Shown here in pieces: positions 26,963 through 34,832 of a DNA stretch of 64,000 nucleotides. A program made the position numbers and the translations under genes. Location of the stretch: assembly GCF_022758295.1 (NCBI RefSeq), contig NZ_JALDWJ010000004.1, positions 62,001 through 126,000 on the forward strand. The letters are read 5' to 3'. The notes below the pieces were generated by a model. It was not told the origin of the DNA. It made no database searches and saw nothing but the letters and a program-made list of their open reading frames with translations. Position 1 is the stretch's first letter. Each line of letters starts with the position of its first letter. This stretch comes from Lysobacter sp. CFH 32150. GTDB taxonomy: Bacteria; Pseudomonadota; Gammaproteobacteria; Xanthomonadales; Xanthomonadaceae.

Positions 26963-28702
26963 ATGCCGTCGTCCCGATCTTTCGTCGCCACCGATCCCGC
27001 GCAGCGCGCAGCGGCGCTGATCCACGACGCCTTCGACGATTACACCGCGCGCTTTTCCGATATCACCCGGCGTGCGCGGCGACGGTTCGAGCGACGCGAC
27101 TGGCGCCTGGCGCAGGTCGATGCGGTCGCTCGCATCGATTTGTCCGAGGTCTGCCTCAAGGAAACCCTGGAGCGGCTGGAGCGGCTGCTCGATGAACGCC
27201 TGCGTTCGCGTCCGTTCTGGGCGCTCATCCGCCGGGCCTACGCCGAGCGCATCGCCACGCTGCCCGACCGCGAACTGCTGAAGACTTTTTTCAACTCGCT
27301 GTCGCGACGCTTCTTCCTGACCCAGGGCGTGGTACTCGATGTCGAGTTCCATGCGCTGGAGATCGAACCGGCCGGGGATCCCACGTGCCCCGGCGAGCTG
27401 GTGGGCTATCCCGCGCAACGCGATGCCGCAGCGCTATGGCGCGCCATCCTCGCCGATCGTGCGTTCGCCAATGGCTACGCCGATCTCGCCGGCAGTGCAG
27501 CGGCCATCGCGCAGACACTGCAGGCACGCCTGGCCGCGCAGGACGATGCGATCATGGGCATCGATCTGTTGCGCACCGTGTTCTATCGCGAGCATCGCGC
27601 CTACCTGGTTGGGCGTGTGCGTGGAATGCATCGCTATTGGCCGTTGGTGGTGGCGCTGATCAGCGACGCCGATGGCGTGCGCGCGGATGCGCTGCTGACG
27701 GATTCGGGCCAGGTCTCGATCCTGTTCGGCTACGCGCGTAGTTATTTCCATGCCGACCTCGCGCGGGTCAGCGACACGGCGGCGTTCCTGCAGACGCTGC
27801 TGCCGCACAAGCCGCTGGACGAGTTGTACACCGTGATCGGCCGCGCCAAGCACGGCAAGACCGTGCGCTACCGGCAGGTGTTCCGGCACCTGGCCGAGCA
27901 TCCGCACGAACAATTGGTACGCGCCGCCGGCGAACGCGGCATGGTGATGTCGGTGTTCACGCCGCCGCACTATCCGGTGGTGTTCAAGCTGATCCGCGAC
28001 CGCTTCGCCGATCCGAAGGACAGCACGCGCCGGCAGGTCGAGGAAAAGTACCGACTGGTGTTCCGCCGCGACCGCGTCGGCCGGCTGATCGATGCGCAGG
28101 AATTCCATCGCCTGCGGTTCGACGCGCGCCAGTTCGCGCCCGACCTGCTCGATGAACTGCTGCGCGAATGCGCCGAGACGGTGCGGCTCGACGGCGAGCA
28201 TGTCCACGTCGCCCACTGTTATGTCGAACGCCGGATGCGGCCGCTGAACCTGTACGTGCGCGAGGCCACGCCCGAAGCGGCGCTGCGCGCGGTGCTCGAT
28301 TACGGCCAGGCGATCAAGGACCTGGCGCGCAGCAACATCTTCCCGGGCGACCTGCTGCTCAAGAACTTCGGCATCTCGCGCAACGATCGCGCGGTGTTCT
28401 ACGACTACGACGAGTTGTGCCTGCTCGAACAATGCCGCTTCCGCGCCATCCCCGTGTTGCGCGAGGAAAACGAGACGCGACCGCTCGACGAGTGGCTGTA
28501 CGCCGCGCGTGATGACGTGTTCCCGGAACTGTTTCCGTCGTTCCTCGGCCTGCCCGCGCCGCTGCGCGCGGCCCTGCTGCGCGAGCACGGCGAGCTCTTC
28601 GATCCAGCCTGGTGGCGTGAAATCCAGGCGCGGCTACGCGCCGGCGAATACCTCGATGTGCCGCCGTATCCGGCTTCCGCGCGCTTGCCCAAGGGCGTGT
28701 AG
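26963..28702 (+). CDS. aceK: Isocitrate dehydrogenase kinase/phosphatase
   Basis: The 579-residue length matches AceK proteins. Characteristic parts include 'VVALISDADGVRADALLTD', 'SYFHADLARVSDTAAFLQTLLPHK' (listed in part), 'HGKTVRYRQVFRHL' and the ATP-binding 'GMVMSVFTPPHYPVVFKLIRD'. Also present are 'HVAHCYVERRMRPLNLYV' and 'DYGQAIKDLARSNIFPGDLL', and the metal-binding 'VFYDYDELCLLE' with Asp residues. It phosphorylates and dephosphorylates Icd to switch flow between the TCA cycle and the glyoxylate bypass. In enterobacteria it sits in aceBAK; here it is beside icd and no aceA or aceB is visible. The stop TAG belongs to a REP element. Confidence 0.95.
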   Translation: MPSSRSFVATDPAQRAAALIHDAFDDYTARFSDITRRARRRFERRDWRLAQVDAVARIDLSEVCLKETLERLERLLDERLRSRPFWALIRRAYAERIATLPDRELLKTFFNSLSRRFFLTQGVVLDVEFHALEIEPAGDPTCPGELVGYPAQRDAAALWRAILADRAFANGYADLAGSAAAIAQTLQARLAAQDDAIMGIDLLRTVFYREHRAYLVGRVRGMHRYWPLVVALISDADGVRADALLTDSGQVSILFGYARSYFHADLARVSDTAAFLQTLLPHKPLDELYTVIGRAKHGKTVRYRQVFRHLAEHPHEQLVRAAGERGMVMSVFTPPHYPVVFKLIRDRFADPKDSTRRQVEEKYRLVFRRDRVGRLIDAQEFHRLRFDARQFAPDLLDELLRECAETVRLDGEHVHVAHCYVERRMRPLNLYVREATPEAALRAVLDYGQAIKDLARSNIFPGDLLLKNFGISRNDRAVFYDYDELCLLEQCRFRAIPVLREENETRPLDEWLYAARDDVFPELFPSFLGLPAPLRAALLREHGELFDPAWWREIQARLRAGEYLDVPPYPASARLPKGV

Positions 28703-28775
28703 GGGCGGCTTATAGCCGCGAGCTGTTGCAGCTCGCCTGAGGCGGCAAACGCTCGCGGCTATAAGCCGCTCCTAC
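28699..28775. repeat. Inverted REP pair (REPIN-like) after aceK
   Basis: A 25-base arm at 28699-28723, beginning GTAGGGGCGGCTTATAGCCG, is matched in inverted orientation at 28751-28775 with one mismatch. Each arm has a GTAG head and an internal GCGGCT/AGCCGC stem. The same element occurs at 37366-37428. The aceK stop codon is the TAG of the left head. Confidence 0.88.
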
Positions 28776-28802
28776 GTCCCATATCCCACGTAACCCCAGG
28801 GG

Positions 28803-29102
28803 CTAATCGATCAGCGTGTAGTGCTGCACCGTAGGCTCGAACTCGAGCAGGAACTCCACGTCCTCCGGGTAGTACTTGGCCCGCGCGATATCGCTGCCTG
28901 CGAACGCCGCGATCGCCTCCAGCGATTCCCAGTGCGTCAGCGTGATGAAGTGCGTCACTGCCCCTTCATCGCGCCGCAGGATGTACGCCGCCAGGTTGCC
29001 GGGTGTGGCGCGGTAATCCGGCAACGCGCGTTCGCGCAGGAACGCCAGGTAAGCGTCCGCCTTGGCGGCCGGGGTGGTGCCATGCCAGAGGCGTGCGATC
29101 AC
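28803..29102 (-). CDS. ABM-fold protein (antibiotic biosynthesis monooxygenase family)
   Basis: The start is GTG at 29102, behind AGGAA, giving 99 residues: MIARLWHGTTPAAKADAYLAF, 'YILRRDEGAVTHFITLTHWES' (in part) and 'YYPEDVEFLLEFEPTVQHY'. This is the small ferredoxin-like dimeric alpha-beta barrel of ABM/IsdG-like proteins. Members include cofactor-free monooxygenases, heme-degrading enzymes and many proteins of unknown role. The gene begins 20 bases after the stop of the short-protein gene upstream, so it is the last gene of the operon controlled from 29.65 kb. No catalytic triad can be read with certainty. Confidence 0.85.
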   Translation of the reverse strand: MIARLWHGTTPAAKADAYLAFLRERALPDYRATPGNLAAYILRRDEGAVTHFITLTHWESLEAIAAFAGSDIARAKYYPEDVEFLLEFEPTVQHYTLID

Positions 29103-29122
29103 CGGACGTTCCTACCGCGACT

Positions 29123-29434
29123 TCAGTGGCAACCGAGCGGTTCTTGCCGCGCGAACTTCAGTTGCGCCGGTTGCGGACGCGTTGCCGACGACTTGCCAAA
29201 CCTCTGTTCCGACGCGATGCGGTTGCCGTAGGTCTGGCCGTAGGTTTCTTCCTCTTCGCCGACGCGCGAAGTGATCGAACCGAGGCCACCGAGGTACAAC
29301 AGGCTCTTGAAGAAGTTCATGTTCTCGCTCCACTGCGAAATCGGGGGTGCTGACGGACGCTCACCCAGTTCGATCGCCAGTTGCGGGTCGGCGACGTACC
29401 CGTGCAGGAACAACAAGCTTTTGAAAAGGTTCAT
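29123..29434 (-). CDS. Short protein made of two fused MNxFKSLLxL modules
   Basis: The ATG at 29434 follows a perfect AAGGAG (29442-29447). The 103-residue frame begins MNLFKSLLFLHGYVADPQLA and, without a stop, reaches a second module MNFFKSLLYLGG at residue 39. The second ATG (29320) has its own ribosome site, GGAG at 29328-29331, so it may be translated separately as a 65-residue product. The second module carries 'EEEETYGQTYGNRIASEQRFG' in part and ends GCH. The two openings align almost residue for residue, and with the gene at 29450-29644. No membrane segment or known family is recognised; secretion and modification are open. It is second in a tight operon with the ABM gene and is probably controlled by the divergent LysR. 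Confidence 0.7.
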   Translation of the reverse strand: MNLFKSLLFLHGYVADPQLAIELGERPSAPPISQWSENMNFFKSLLYLGGLGSITSRVGEEEETYGQTYGNRIASEQRFGKSSATRPQPAQLKFARQEPLGCH

Positions 29435-29449
29435 GACGATCTCCTTGGT

Positions 29450-29644
29450 TCAGCGAATCGCGATCCAGGGCGCGGGGCGCCACAAGGGAATGGCGCGTCG
29501 CGCGGCTTCGGTTTCCTGATCCCGGTCCTCGAGCTGCGGCACCGATTGAACGCGACCCGCACCAACAGTCTGGGTGGACGGATCGGACCAACCGCCATCC
29601 AGCGGATGCCCGTTCAGCGACAACAATTGAGTCCAGATGTTCAT
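29450..29644 (-). CDS. Short protein with MNxWTQLLSL start, first of the operon
   Basis: The ATG at 29644 has GAGG about 10 bases upstream. The 64-residue product begins MNIWTQLLSLNGHPLDGGW, continues with a polar, acidic and basic centre, and ends PLWRPAPWIAIR, which is rich in Trp and Pro. Its first 12 residues follow the pattern M-N-x-aromatic-K/T-S/Q-L-L-x-L-x-G shared with both modules of the next gene, 15 bases away. The shared start with variable tails recalls leader-plus-core peptides, but no processing site or maturation enzyme is evident and the function is unknown. A promoter and a LysR-type box lie upstream. Confidence 0.68.
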   Translation of the reverse strand: MNIWTQLLSLNGHPLDGGWSDPSTQTVGAGRVQSVPQLEDRDQETEAARRAIPLWRPAPWIAIR

Positions 29645-29675
29645 GTGATGCCTCGGTGTCTCTTGAGTAACATCG

Positions 29676-29703
29676 AAGATAGGCGCATGCTTCGCCTTTG
29701 AAA
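29676..29703 (-). promoter_or_regulatory. Promoter of the short-protein operon
   Basis: On the minus strand TTTCAA (29703-29698) and TATCTT (29681-29676) are separated by 16 bases. The expected transcription start is near 29669, giving a leader of about 25 bases to the ATG at 29644. Confidence 0.45.
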
Positions 29704-29726
29704 ATCGCTATTTCGGCAAGCCTGAC

Positions 29727-29741
29727 TTGAATCTAATTCAA
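29727..29741. promoter_or_regulatory. LysR-type operator (T-N11-A dyad)
   Basis: TTGAATCTAATTCAA is a perfect palindrome with 6-base arms around CTA and contains the LysR consensus T-N11-A (29728-29740). Its centre is 65 bases upstream of the start expected for the short-protein operon and 20 bases before the lysR ATG. That is the usual place of the recognition site that both activates the divergent promoter and represses lysR. Confidence 0.65.
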
Positions 29742-29753
29742 ACCTGAGTCGTC

Positions 29754-30674
29754 ATGAGCCGCCCCCCGCTCCATGCCCTGCAAGGCTTTGTCGCCACCGC
29801 CCGCAGCGGCAATTTGTCGCGCGCTGCGGAGACGCTGCACCTCACCGTCAGCGCGCTCAGCCACCAGATCCGCGGGCTGGAGGAACGGCTCGGCCAGCGC
29901 CTGTTCGTGCGCAATGCGCGCGGGGTGACGTTGACGGTCGATGGGCGCCAGTTGTTCGATCGCATCTCGCCGCATTTCGATGCGATCGAACAGGCGCTGC
30001 GCCCGTTCCGCGCGCGCCGCGACGACGTACTGACGATCACGCTGATGCCTTCGTTCGCGTCGAGCTGGCTGGTGCCGCGCCTGCCGCGCTTCCTCGCCGC
30101 GCATCCGCAGGTCGAAATCAACCTGCAGTCGACCATCGCCGTGGTCGATTTCGAACGCGATTCGCAGATCGACGCCGGGCTGCGTTACGGCCCCGGAACA
30201 TGGCCTGGATTGCAGGCGGTGCATCTGTTCGACGACTTCATGACGCCGACGGCGAGCCCGGCGCTGATTGCGCGCCTCGGCATGCCGACACTGGAAACGC
30301 TGGGCTCGTACCCGTTGCTCGGCGCACCCGGTGGGCGCTGGAGCGAGTGGTTCGCGCAATTCGGCGGCACGCCACCGAAACGTTACGTCGCCAACTTCGA
30401 TGATGCCGAAACGCTGCACCGCGCCGCGGCCGAAGGCCTCGGCATTGTGCTTGGACGGATGACGATGAGCCGGCCGATGGTCGAGGCCGGACGCCTGGTG
30501 GCCTTGTTCGATGCGTGCCTGAAGGCCGAGTACGCGCATTATCTCGTGTTCCCGCCGCGTTCGGAGGGCCACGCGGGGCTGGCTGCGTTTCGCGATTGGC
30601 TGCTTGCAGAAGCGCGTGCTTACTTGCAGCCCGATGGTCGTGGCAAGGTGAAGGCTTCCGACCGACGGAAATGA
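29754..30674 (+). CDS. LysR-family transcriptional regulator (GcvA-like)
   Basis: The 306-residue protein has the LysR helix-turn-helix at residues about 5-64 ('LHALQGFVATARSGNLSRAA', 'TLHLTVSALSHQIRGLEERL'), and a ligand-binding domain with 'VEINLQSTIAVVDFERDSQI' and 'DAGLRYGPGTWPGL', the GcvA/AmpR subgroup pattern. It is divergent from the short-protein operon, and a dyad T-N11-A box lies between. It therefore most likely controls that operon and itself; the effector is unknown. The lipoprotein methyltransferase gene follows after 23 bases in the same direction. Confidence 0.93.
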   Translation: MSRPPLHALQGFVATARSGNLSRAAETLHLTVSALSHQIRGLEERLGQRLFVRNARGVTLTVDGRQLFDRISPHFDAIEQALRPFRARRDDVLTITLMPSFASSWLVPRLPRFLAAHPQVEINLQSTIAVVDFERDSQIDAGLRYGPGTWPGLQAVHLFDDFMTPTASPALIARLGMPTLETLGSYPLLGAPGGRWSEWFAQFGGTPPKRYVANFDDAETLHRAAAEGLGIVLGRMTMSRPMVEAGRLVALFDACLKAEYAHYLVFPPRSEGHAGLAAFRDWLLAEARAYLQPDGRGKVKASDRRK

Positions 30675-30697
30675 TCCTCCTCCCAAAGGAATTGCAT

Positions 30698-31570
30698 ATG
30701 CGCGCACTGATAACCTTTGTCCCCATCGCATTGACGACCGCATTGCTTGCGGCCTGTGCCTCGACGCCGTCCGTCTCCACTGGCAGCGATGCTGCCGTCA
30801 CGACGATGCCGGTGGCCGAAGCGGATGCCGCACTCGGCGCGGCCATCGCCGGCACCTGGCGCGATGCCAGAAACAGCGCTCGCGACGTGTACCGCCATCC
30901 GCAACAGACGCTCAACTTCTTCGGTGTCGAACCGACGCAGACCGTCATCGAAATCACGCCGGGCGGTGGCTGGTACGCCGAGATCCTCGCGCCCTACCTG
31001 CGCGATGAGGGCCATTACATCGCCGCGGTCTGGGACGACGCCATCCCCGGCCAACCCAAGTACCGCTACGACTTGAACAAGACGCTGCGCACCAAGTTCG
31101 CGGGCAACGCCACGGTATACGGCACGCCTGAGGTGCGCGTGTTCGATCCGAAAGCGCCCGGCTTCGGCGCTGCGAATTCTGCCGACACCGTGCTCACCTT
31201 CCGCAACGCGCATAACTGGGTCAGCGACGGCAACGCCGAGGCCTATTTCAAGGCGTTCTTCACTGTGCTCAAGCCCGGCGGCACGCTGGGCGTGGTCGAT
31301 CATCGCGCCAAGCCCGGCACCACTCTCGATGCGATGAAGGACTCCGGCTATCTCACCGAAGCGCTGGTGATCGAACTCGCGCAGGGTACTGGCTTCGTGC
31401 TGGACGCGAAGAGCGAGGTCAACGCCAATCCCAAGGACAGCGCCGACCATCCGAACGGCGTGTGGACGCTACCGCCGACCAACCGCCACGATGCGACGGA
31501 TGCGGCCAAGTACCAGGCGATCGGCGAGAGCGATCGGATGACGCTGCGGTTCAAGAAGCCGGCGGGCTGA
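30698..31570 (+). CDS. Predicted methyltransferase with a lipoprotein signal (COG4798-like)
   Basis: The start at 30698 has AAAGGA before it. The 290-residue protein begins with a lipoprotein signal peptide ending LLAACAS, so it should be fixed to a membrane outside the cytoplasm. The body looks like a class I methyltransferase: '[20 protein letters not shown]' as motif I, '[20 protein letters not shown]', and '[20 protein letters not shown]'. S-adenosylmethionine is not expected in the periplasm, so either the fold has another use or the signal is misleading. It is in the lysR transcription unit. The substrate is unknown. Confidence 0.85.
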   Translation: MRALITFVPIALTTALLAACASTPSVSTGSDAAVTTMPVAEADAALGAAIAGTWRDARNSARDVYRHPQQTLNFFGVEPTQTVIEITPGGGWYAEILAPYLRDEGHYIAAVWDDAIPGQPKYRYDLNKTLRTKFAGNATVYGTPEVRVFDPKAPGFGAANSADTVLTFRNAHNWVSDGNAEAYFKAFFTVLKPGGTLGVVDHRAKPGTTLDAMKDSGYLTEALVIELAQGTGFVLDAKSEVNANPKDSADHPNGVWTLPPTNRHDATDAAKYQAIGESDRMTLRFKKPAG

Positions 31571-31571
31571 G

Positions 31572-32105
31572 TTGCTGATCGCCTTCAACAAACCTTATGG
31601 CGTGCTGTGCCAGTTCACCGACCGCAGCACGCCGCCGCGGCGCACGCTGGCGGATTTCGCGCTGCCGGCCGATGTGTATCCGGCCGGCCGGCTCGACTAC
31701 GACAGCGAAGGCCTGCTGTTGCTCACCGACGACGGCGCGCTGGCGCACCGGCTGACCGATCCGCGCCACAAGCAGCCGAAGACCTATTGGGTGCAGGTGG
31801 AAGGCGAGCCGCGCGACGAACAACTGGCGGCGTTGCGCAATGGCGTCGAGCTCAACGACGGCATGACGCGCCCCGCACAGGCGCAACGCGTCGAGACGCC
31901 CGCGATATGGCCACGCGATCCGCCCGTGCGGTTCCGCAAGACCGTGCCGGATGCGTGGCTCGCGCTGACGATCAGCGAAGGGCGCAATCGCCAGGTGCGG
32001 CGGATGACGGCAGCGGTGGGGTTGCCGACGTTGCGCCTGGTGCGCGTGACGGTCGGGCCATATCGGCTCGATGCGTTGGCACCGGGTGAGTGGCGCCATT
32101 TGTAG
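31572..32105 (+). CDS. rluE: 23S rRNA pseudouridine synthase, RluE type
   Basis: The frame starts with TTG at 31572, one base after the methyltransferase stop, giving 177 residues: '[18 protein letters not shown]', then '[20 protein letters not shown]' with the catalytic Asp in GRLD, and '[20 protein letters not shown]'. These are RsuA/RluB/E/F signatures. The lack of an S4 domain and the short length fit RluE (E. coli target U2457 of 23S rRNA). It is probably translationally coupled to the gene before it. The stop TAG is part of a REP element. Confidence 0.9.
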   Translation: MLIAFNKPYGVLCQFTDRSTPPRRTLADFALPADVYPAGRLDYDSEGLLLLTDDGALAHRLTDPRHKQPKTYWVQVEGEPRDEQLAALRNGVELNDGMTRPAQAQRVETPAIWPRDPPVRFRKTVPDAWLALTISEGRNRQVRRMTAAVGLPTLRLVRVTVGPYRLDALAPGEWRHL

Positions 32106-32156
32106 GGTGGCTTCAGCCCACCGCTAGCTGTGCCGGTGGGCTGAAGCCCACCCTAC
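32102..32156. repeat. Inverted REP pair of a second type
   Basis: The left arm 32102-32123, beginning GTAGGGTGGCTTCAGCCCAC, is matched inverted by 32134-32156, which has one extra G. It lies between the convergent rluE and EamA genes and can act as a bidirectional hairpin. The left TAG is the stop codon of rluE. Confidence 0.85.
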
Positions 32157-32165
32157 GCACAACCG

Positions 32166-33113
32166 CTATTCGCGGTCGTCGGTCGGCAGTGGTACCGAAT
32201 TCGCCGCGGGCCGTGCCAGCAACAACACGCCACCGAGCACCAGTGCCGTGCCGCCGATCTGCAGCGCCGTGATTGGTTCACCCAGCAACCAGCCGCCGAG
32301 GAACAACAGCGACACCGGCCCCAGGGCCGAGAGTTGTGCGACCTGGCCAGCGCCGATGCGTGCCACCGCGGCCATGGTGAAACTCACCGGCAACACCGTG
32401 CAGAACACCGCGTTGACCAGCGCCAGTGCATACGCCGGCGCGGGCAGGTGCAACAGGTGGGCGGGATCGCGCGCGAGCAGGTAGTGGACGCCGGTGGCGG
32501 CGGTCGAGACGATCATCGCGTACGCCACCAAGCGCAATGCACCGATGCGCACGATCAGCTGGCCCGACACCGCGAGGTACATCGCATACGCCAATGCTGC
32601 CAGCAGCACCAGCGCGCTGCCGAACAGCACATGCTCGCCTTCGATGCGCAGGCTCTCGGCGAATACCAGCGCCACGCCGCAGTAACTCAGCGCCAGCGCG
32701 ATCCATTCGCGCCGCGCCACCTTGCGCGCGAATGCGAACACGCCCAGCAGCAGCACGAAAGTCGGGTTGAGGAACAGGATCAGCCGCTCCAGCGACACCG
32801 GCACGTATTGCAAACCCCAGAAGTCGAGCAGGCTCGACAGGTAGTAACCCAGGACGCCCAACACCACGATCAGGCCGAGGTCGCGCCGCGTGATGTGCAG
32901 CCCGCGCTGGCGTGCGCGCCGCGTCTCGCGTACTGCAAGCACGGCGAACAACGGCAATGAGAAGCCCATGCGCAGCGCCATGACATCGAGCGCATCCAGC
33001 CCGTAGCGGTACTGGTATTTGGCCAGGATCGCCTTGGCCGAAAACAGCACGGCACCGGCGGCGGCCAGCGCGAGGCCAAGGCGCTGGTTGGCACGAATGG
33101 AGGCAGGAGACAC
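32166..33113 (-). CDS. EamA/DMT-family transporter
   Basis: The frame opens with GTG at 33113, giving 315 residues with ten membrane segments in two EamA repeats. Examples are 'GLALAAAGAVLFSAKAILAK' near the start, 'LIVVLGVLGYYLSSLLDFWG' and the second-repeat 'AALAYAMYLAVSGQLIVRIG'. These inner-membrane transporters export or import metabolites such as amino acids. The substrate cannot be inferred. A -10 element TATCAT on the minus strand (33148-33143) suggests a leader of about 25 bases. The gene is convergent with rluE. Confidence 0.88.
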   Translation of the reverse strand: MSPASIRANQRLGLALAAAGAVLFSAKAILAKYQYRYGLDALDVMALRMGFSLPLFAVLAVRETRRARQRGLHITRRDLGLIVVLGVLGYYLSSLLDFWGLQYVPVSLERLILFLNPTFVLLLGVFAFARKVARREWIALALSYCGVALVFAESLRIEGEHVLFGSALVLLAALAYAMYLAVSGQLIVRIGALRLVAYAMIVSTAATGVHYLLARDPAHLLHLPAPAYALALVNAVFCTVLPVSFTMAAVARIGAGQVAQLSALGPVSLLFLGGWLLGEPITALQIGGTALVLGGVLLLARPAANSVPLPTDDRE

Positions 33114-33255
33114 GGGGATTTTGCAGCGGGAAAGCGCCCTGCATGATAGCGGAGCTGGTGGTTTTCCCCTGCGTCGGTGGGCATTGCTTTCTGCTACCGT
33201 CAGTCGTATTCATGCAGGTGTACGCCCGGCTGGAGGCTCGGCGCGCACTGGAAAG

Positions 33256-34365
33256 ATGACAACGCTTATGACCATCGCCAGCAGCACGGGAAGGATCCTC
33301 GTCGTCGACGACCAGCCAGCCAACCTGCGGGTGGTGGCTGCGCTGCTGTCGCGCCATGGTTACGAGGTGCTGTCGGCCGGGACTGGCGCCGAGGCGCTGC
33401 CACTGGCGCAGCAACATGTGCCGGACCTGGTGTTGCTGGACATGATGATGCCGGGCATGGACGGCTTCGCCCTGCTCGCCGCGCTCAAGCAGGACGACGC
33501 CCTTGCGGCGATGCCGGTGGTGTTCCTGACTGCGGCGCATGACCGCGACCTGCTGCTGCGCGCCTTCGATGCCGGTGCGGTCGATTACGTCACCAAACCG
33601 TTCATGCCAGAGGAGCTGCTGGCACGGGTTGATGCGCACGTCGGCCTGAAGCTGGCCCGCGACCGGCTTGAGCGCGTCGCACGCGAGCGCCAGGAACTGG
33701 TCAACCTGGTTGCGCACGACCTGAAGAACCCGTTGAGCAGCGTGCTGTTCGCCAGCGACATGCTGTTGCACAACGGCTGCAAGCCCGAACGCATCCCACG
33801 TTACCTGCAGATGATCCACGACAGCGCCGGTGATGCGCTCGGCTACATCCGCCGCTATCTCGAAGCGCAAGCGCATGCGGCCGACGCGAGTGCGCAAAAC
33901 CAGGCCACGGTCGCGCTACGCGAAGTACACGACTGGTTGATCGGTCGCTACGAATTGCAGCTGGAAAGCCGCGGGATGCGCCTGAGTTCGATCCTGCCCG
34001 AGCACTGCGGCAGGGTCGCGATCGACGGCTTGGTGTTGCGCCAGGTCGCGGAGAACCTGGTCAGCAACGCGATGAAGTACGCCGCGCCCGGCGGCGAGCT
34101 GCATCTGGAAACGCGCCCCGGTGCACCCGGTTACTGGCAATTGCGGGTGCAGGATCGCGGCGAGGGTATTCCTGCGGCGCGGCAGCGCGAATTGTTCCAG
34201 CCATTCGTGCGCCTGCACGAGGGTGGCGATGGCAGCGGTCTCGGCCTGTCGCTGGCACGACAGATCATCGTCAACGCCGGCGGCAATCTCTGGTACGAAG
34301 ATCGCGACGGCGGCGGCGCGTGTTTCGTCGTCGAATTGCCGGAAGCGGCGCCGCTGACTACGTAG
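33256..34365 (+). CDS. Response regulator-histidine kinase hybrid
   Basis: The start at 33256 gives 369 residues; a Met four residues further on is possible. A receiver domain comes first (about 13-130: 'RILVVDDQPANLRVVAALLS', phospho-acceptor Asp62 in 'LVLLDMMMPGMDG', Lys114 in 'YVTKPF'). A dimerisation/phospho-acceptor part follows with 'LVAHDLKNPLSSVLF' (His154). The last part is an ATPase domain with 'ENLVSNAMKYA', 'DRGEGIPAARQRELF' and 'GSGLGLSLARQI'. No membrane segment is present, so it is a cytoplasmic REC-kinase that would relay phosphate from a partner. No response regulator gene is adjacent. Its 3' end overlaps the next convergent gene by 8 bases. Confidence 0.92.
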   Translation: MTTLMTIASSTGRILVVDDQPANLRVVAALLSRHGYEVLSAGTGAEALPLAQQHVPDLVLLDMMMPGMDGFALLAALKQDDALAAMPVVFLTAAHDRDLLLRAFDAGAVDYVTKPFMPEELLARVDAHVGLKLARDRLERVARERQELVNLVAHDLKNPLSSVLFASDMLLHNGCKPERIPRYLQMIHDSAGDALGYIRRYLEAQAHAADASAQNQATVALREVHDWLIGRYELQLESRGMRLSSILPEHCGRVAIDGLVLRQVAENLVSNAMKYAAPGGELHLETRPGAPGYWQLRVQDRGEGIPAARQRELFQPFVRLHEGGDGSGLGLSLARQIIVNAGGNLWYEDRDGGGACFVVELPEAAPLTT

Positions 34366-34744
34366 TCGCTTCGTGCTCGCTGCTACGCGCCGGCGTCTTG
34401 CGCGACCTAGCGGCGCTGCTGTGCGATTTGCCGTGACCGTTGCTGCCGACGCGCTTCGCCGTCACGCGCGTGGCGCTGCCTTCGAGTGCCTCATGCATTT
34501 CGCGCTGCGCGCGGCGTCTGGCCAGGTACCAGAGCAGACCGGCACCGGCGACTGTCGCGACCGTCGCTACCGGATGGCGGCGCACGAACGTGGTGGCCAC
34601 GCGCGAGCCGGTCTTCAGCGCGCCGAGTGCGGCCCCCGTCTGCAACCACTTGCCTGCGTTGTCCGGCACCGCCTGCTTGAGGCCGTCGCCGACCTGGCTG
34701 ACCAGTGCCAGCGCGCGATCCTGCAGCGAATTCAGTTTGTTCAT
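34358..34744 (-). CDS. Small single-membrane-span protein
   Basis: The start at 34744 (MNKLNSLQDRALALVSQVGDGL) follows GGAG. The 128-residue protein has an amphipathic N-terminal helix, one membrane segment (about 'VATVATVAGAGLLWYLARRR') and a basic, low-complexity tail rich in Ser, Lys and Arg (SNGHGKSHSSAARSRKTPAR). The layout recalls YqjD/ElaB- or DUF883-like proteins, but sequence similarity is not evident. The Lys/Ser tail could bind nucleic acid. It overlaps the kinase gene end by 8 bases. Confidence 0.7.
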   Translation of the reverse strand: MNKLNSLQDRALALVSQVGDGLKQAVPDNAGKWLQTGAALGALKTGSRVATTFVRRHPVATVATVAGAGLLWYLARRRAQREMHEALEGSATRVTAKRVGSNGHGKSHSSAARSRKTPARSSEHEATT

Positions 34745-34832
34745 CGTGGCGCTCCTCAACCGCGAACGGCATGTCGACGTCAGCAGTGTCGATGCGCGCA
34801 CGTTCAAGCGACGTGATGCTGTTACTTGGCAC

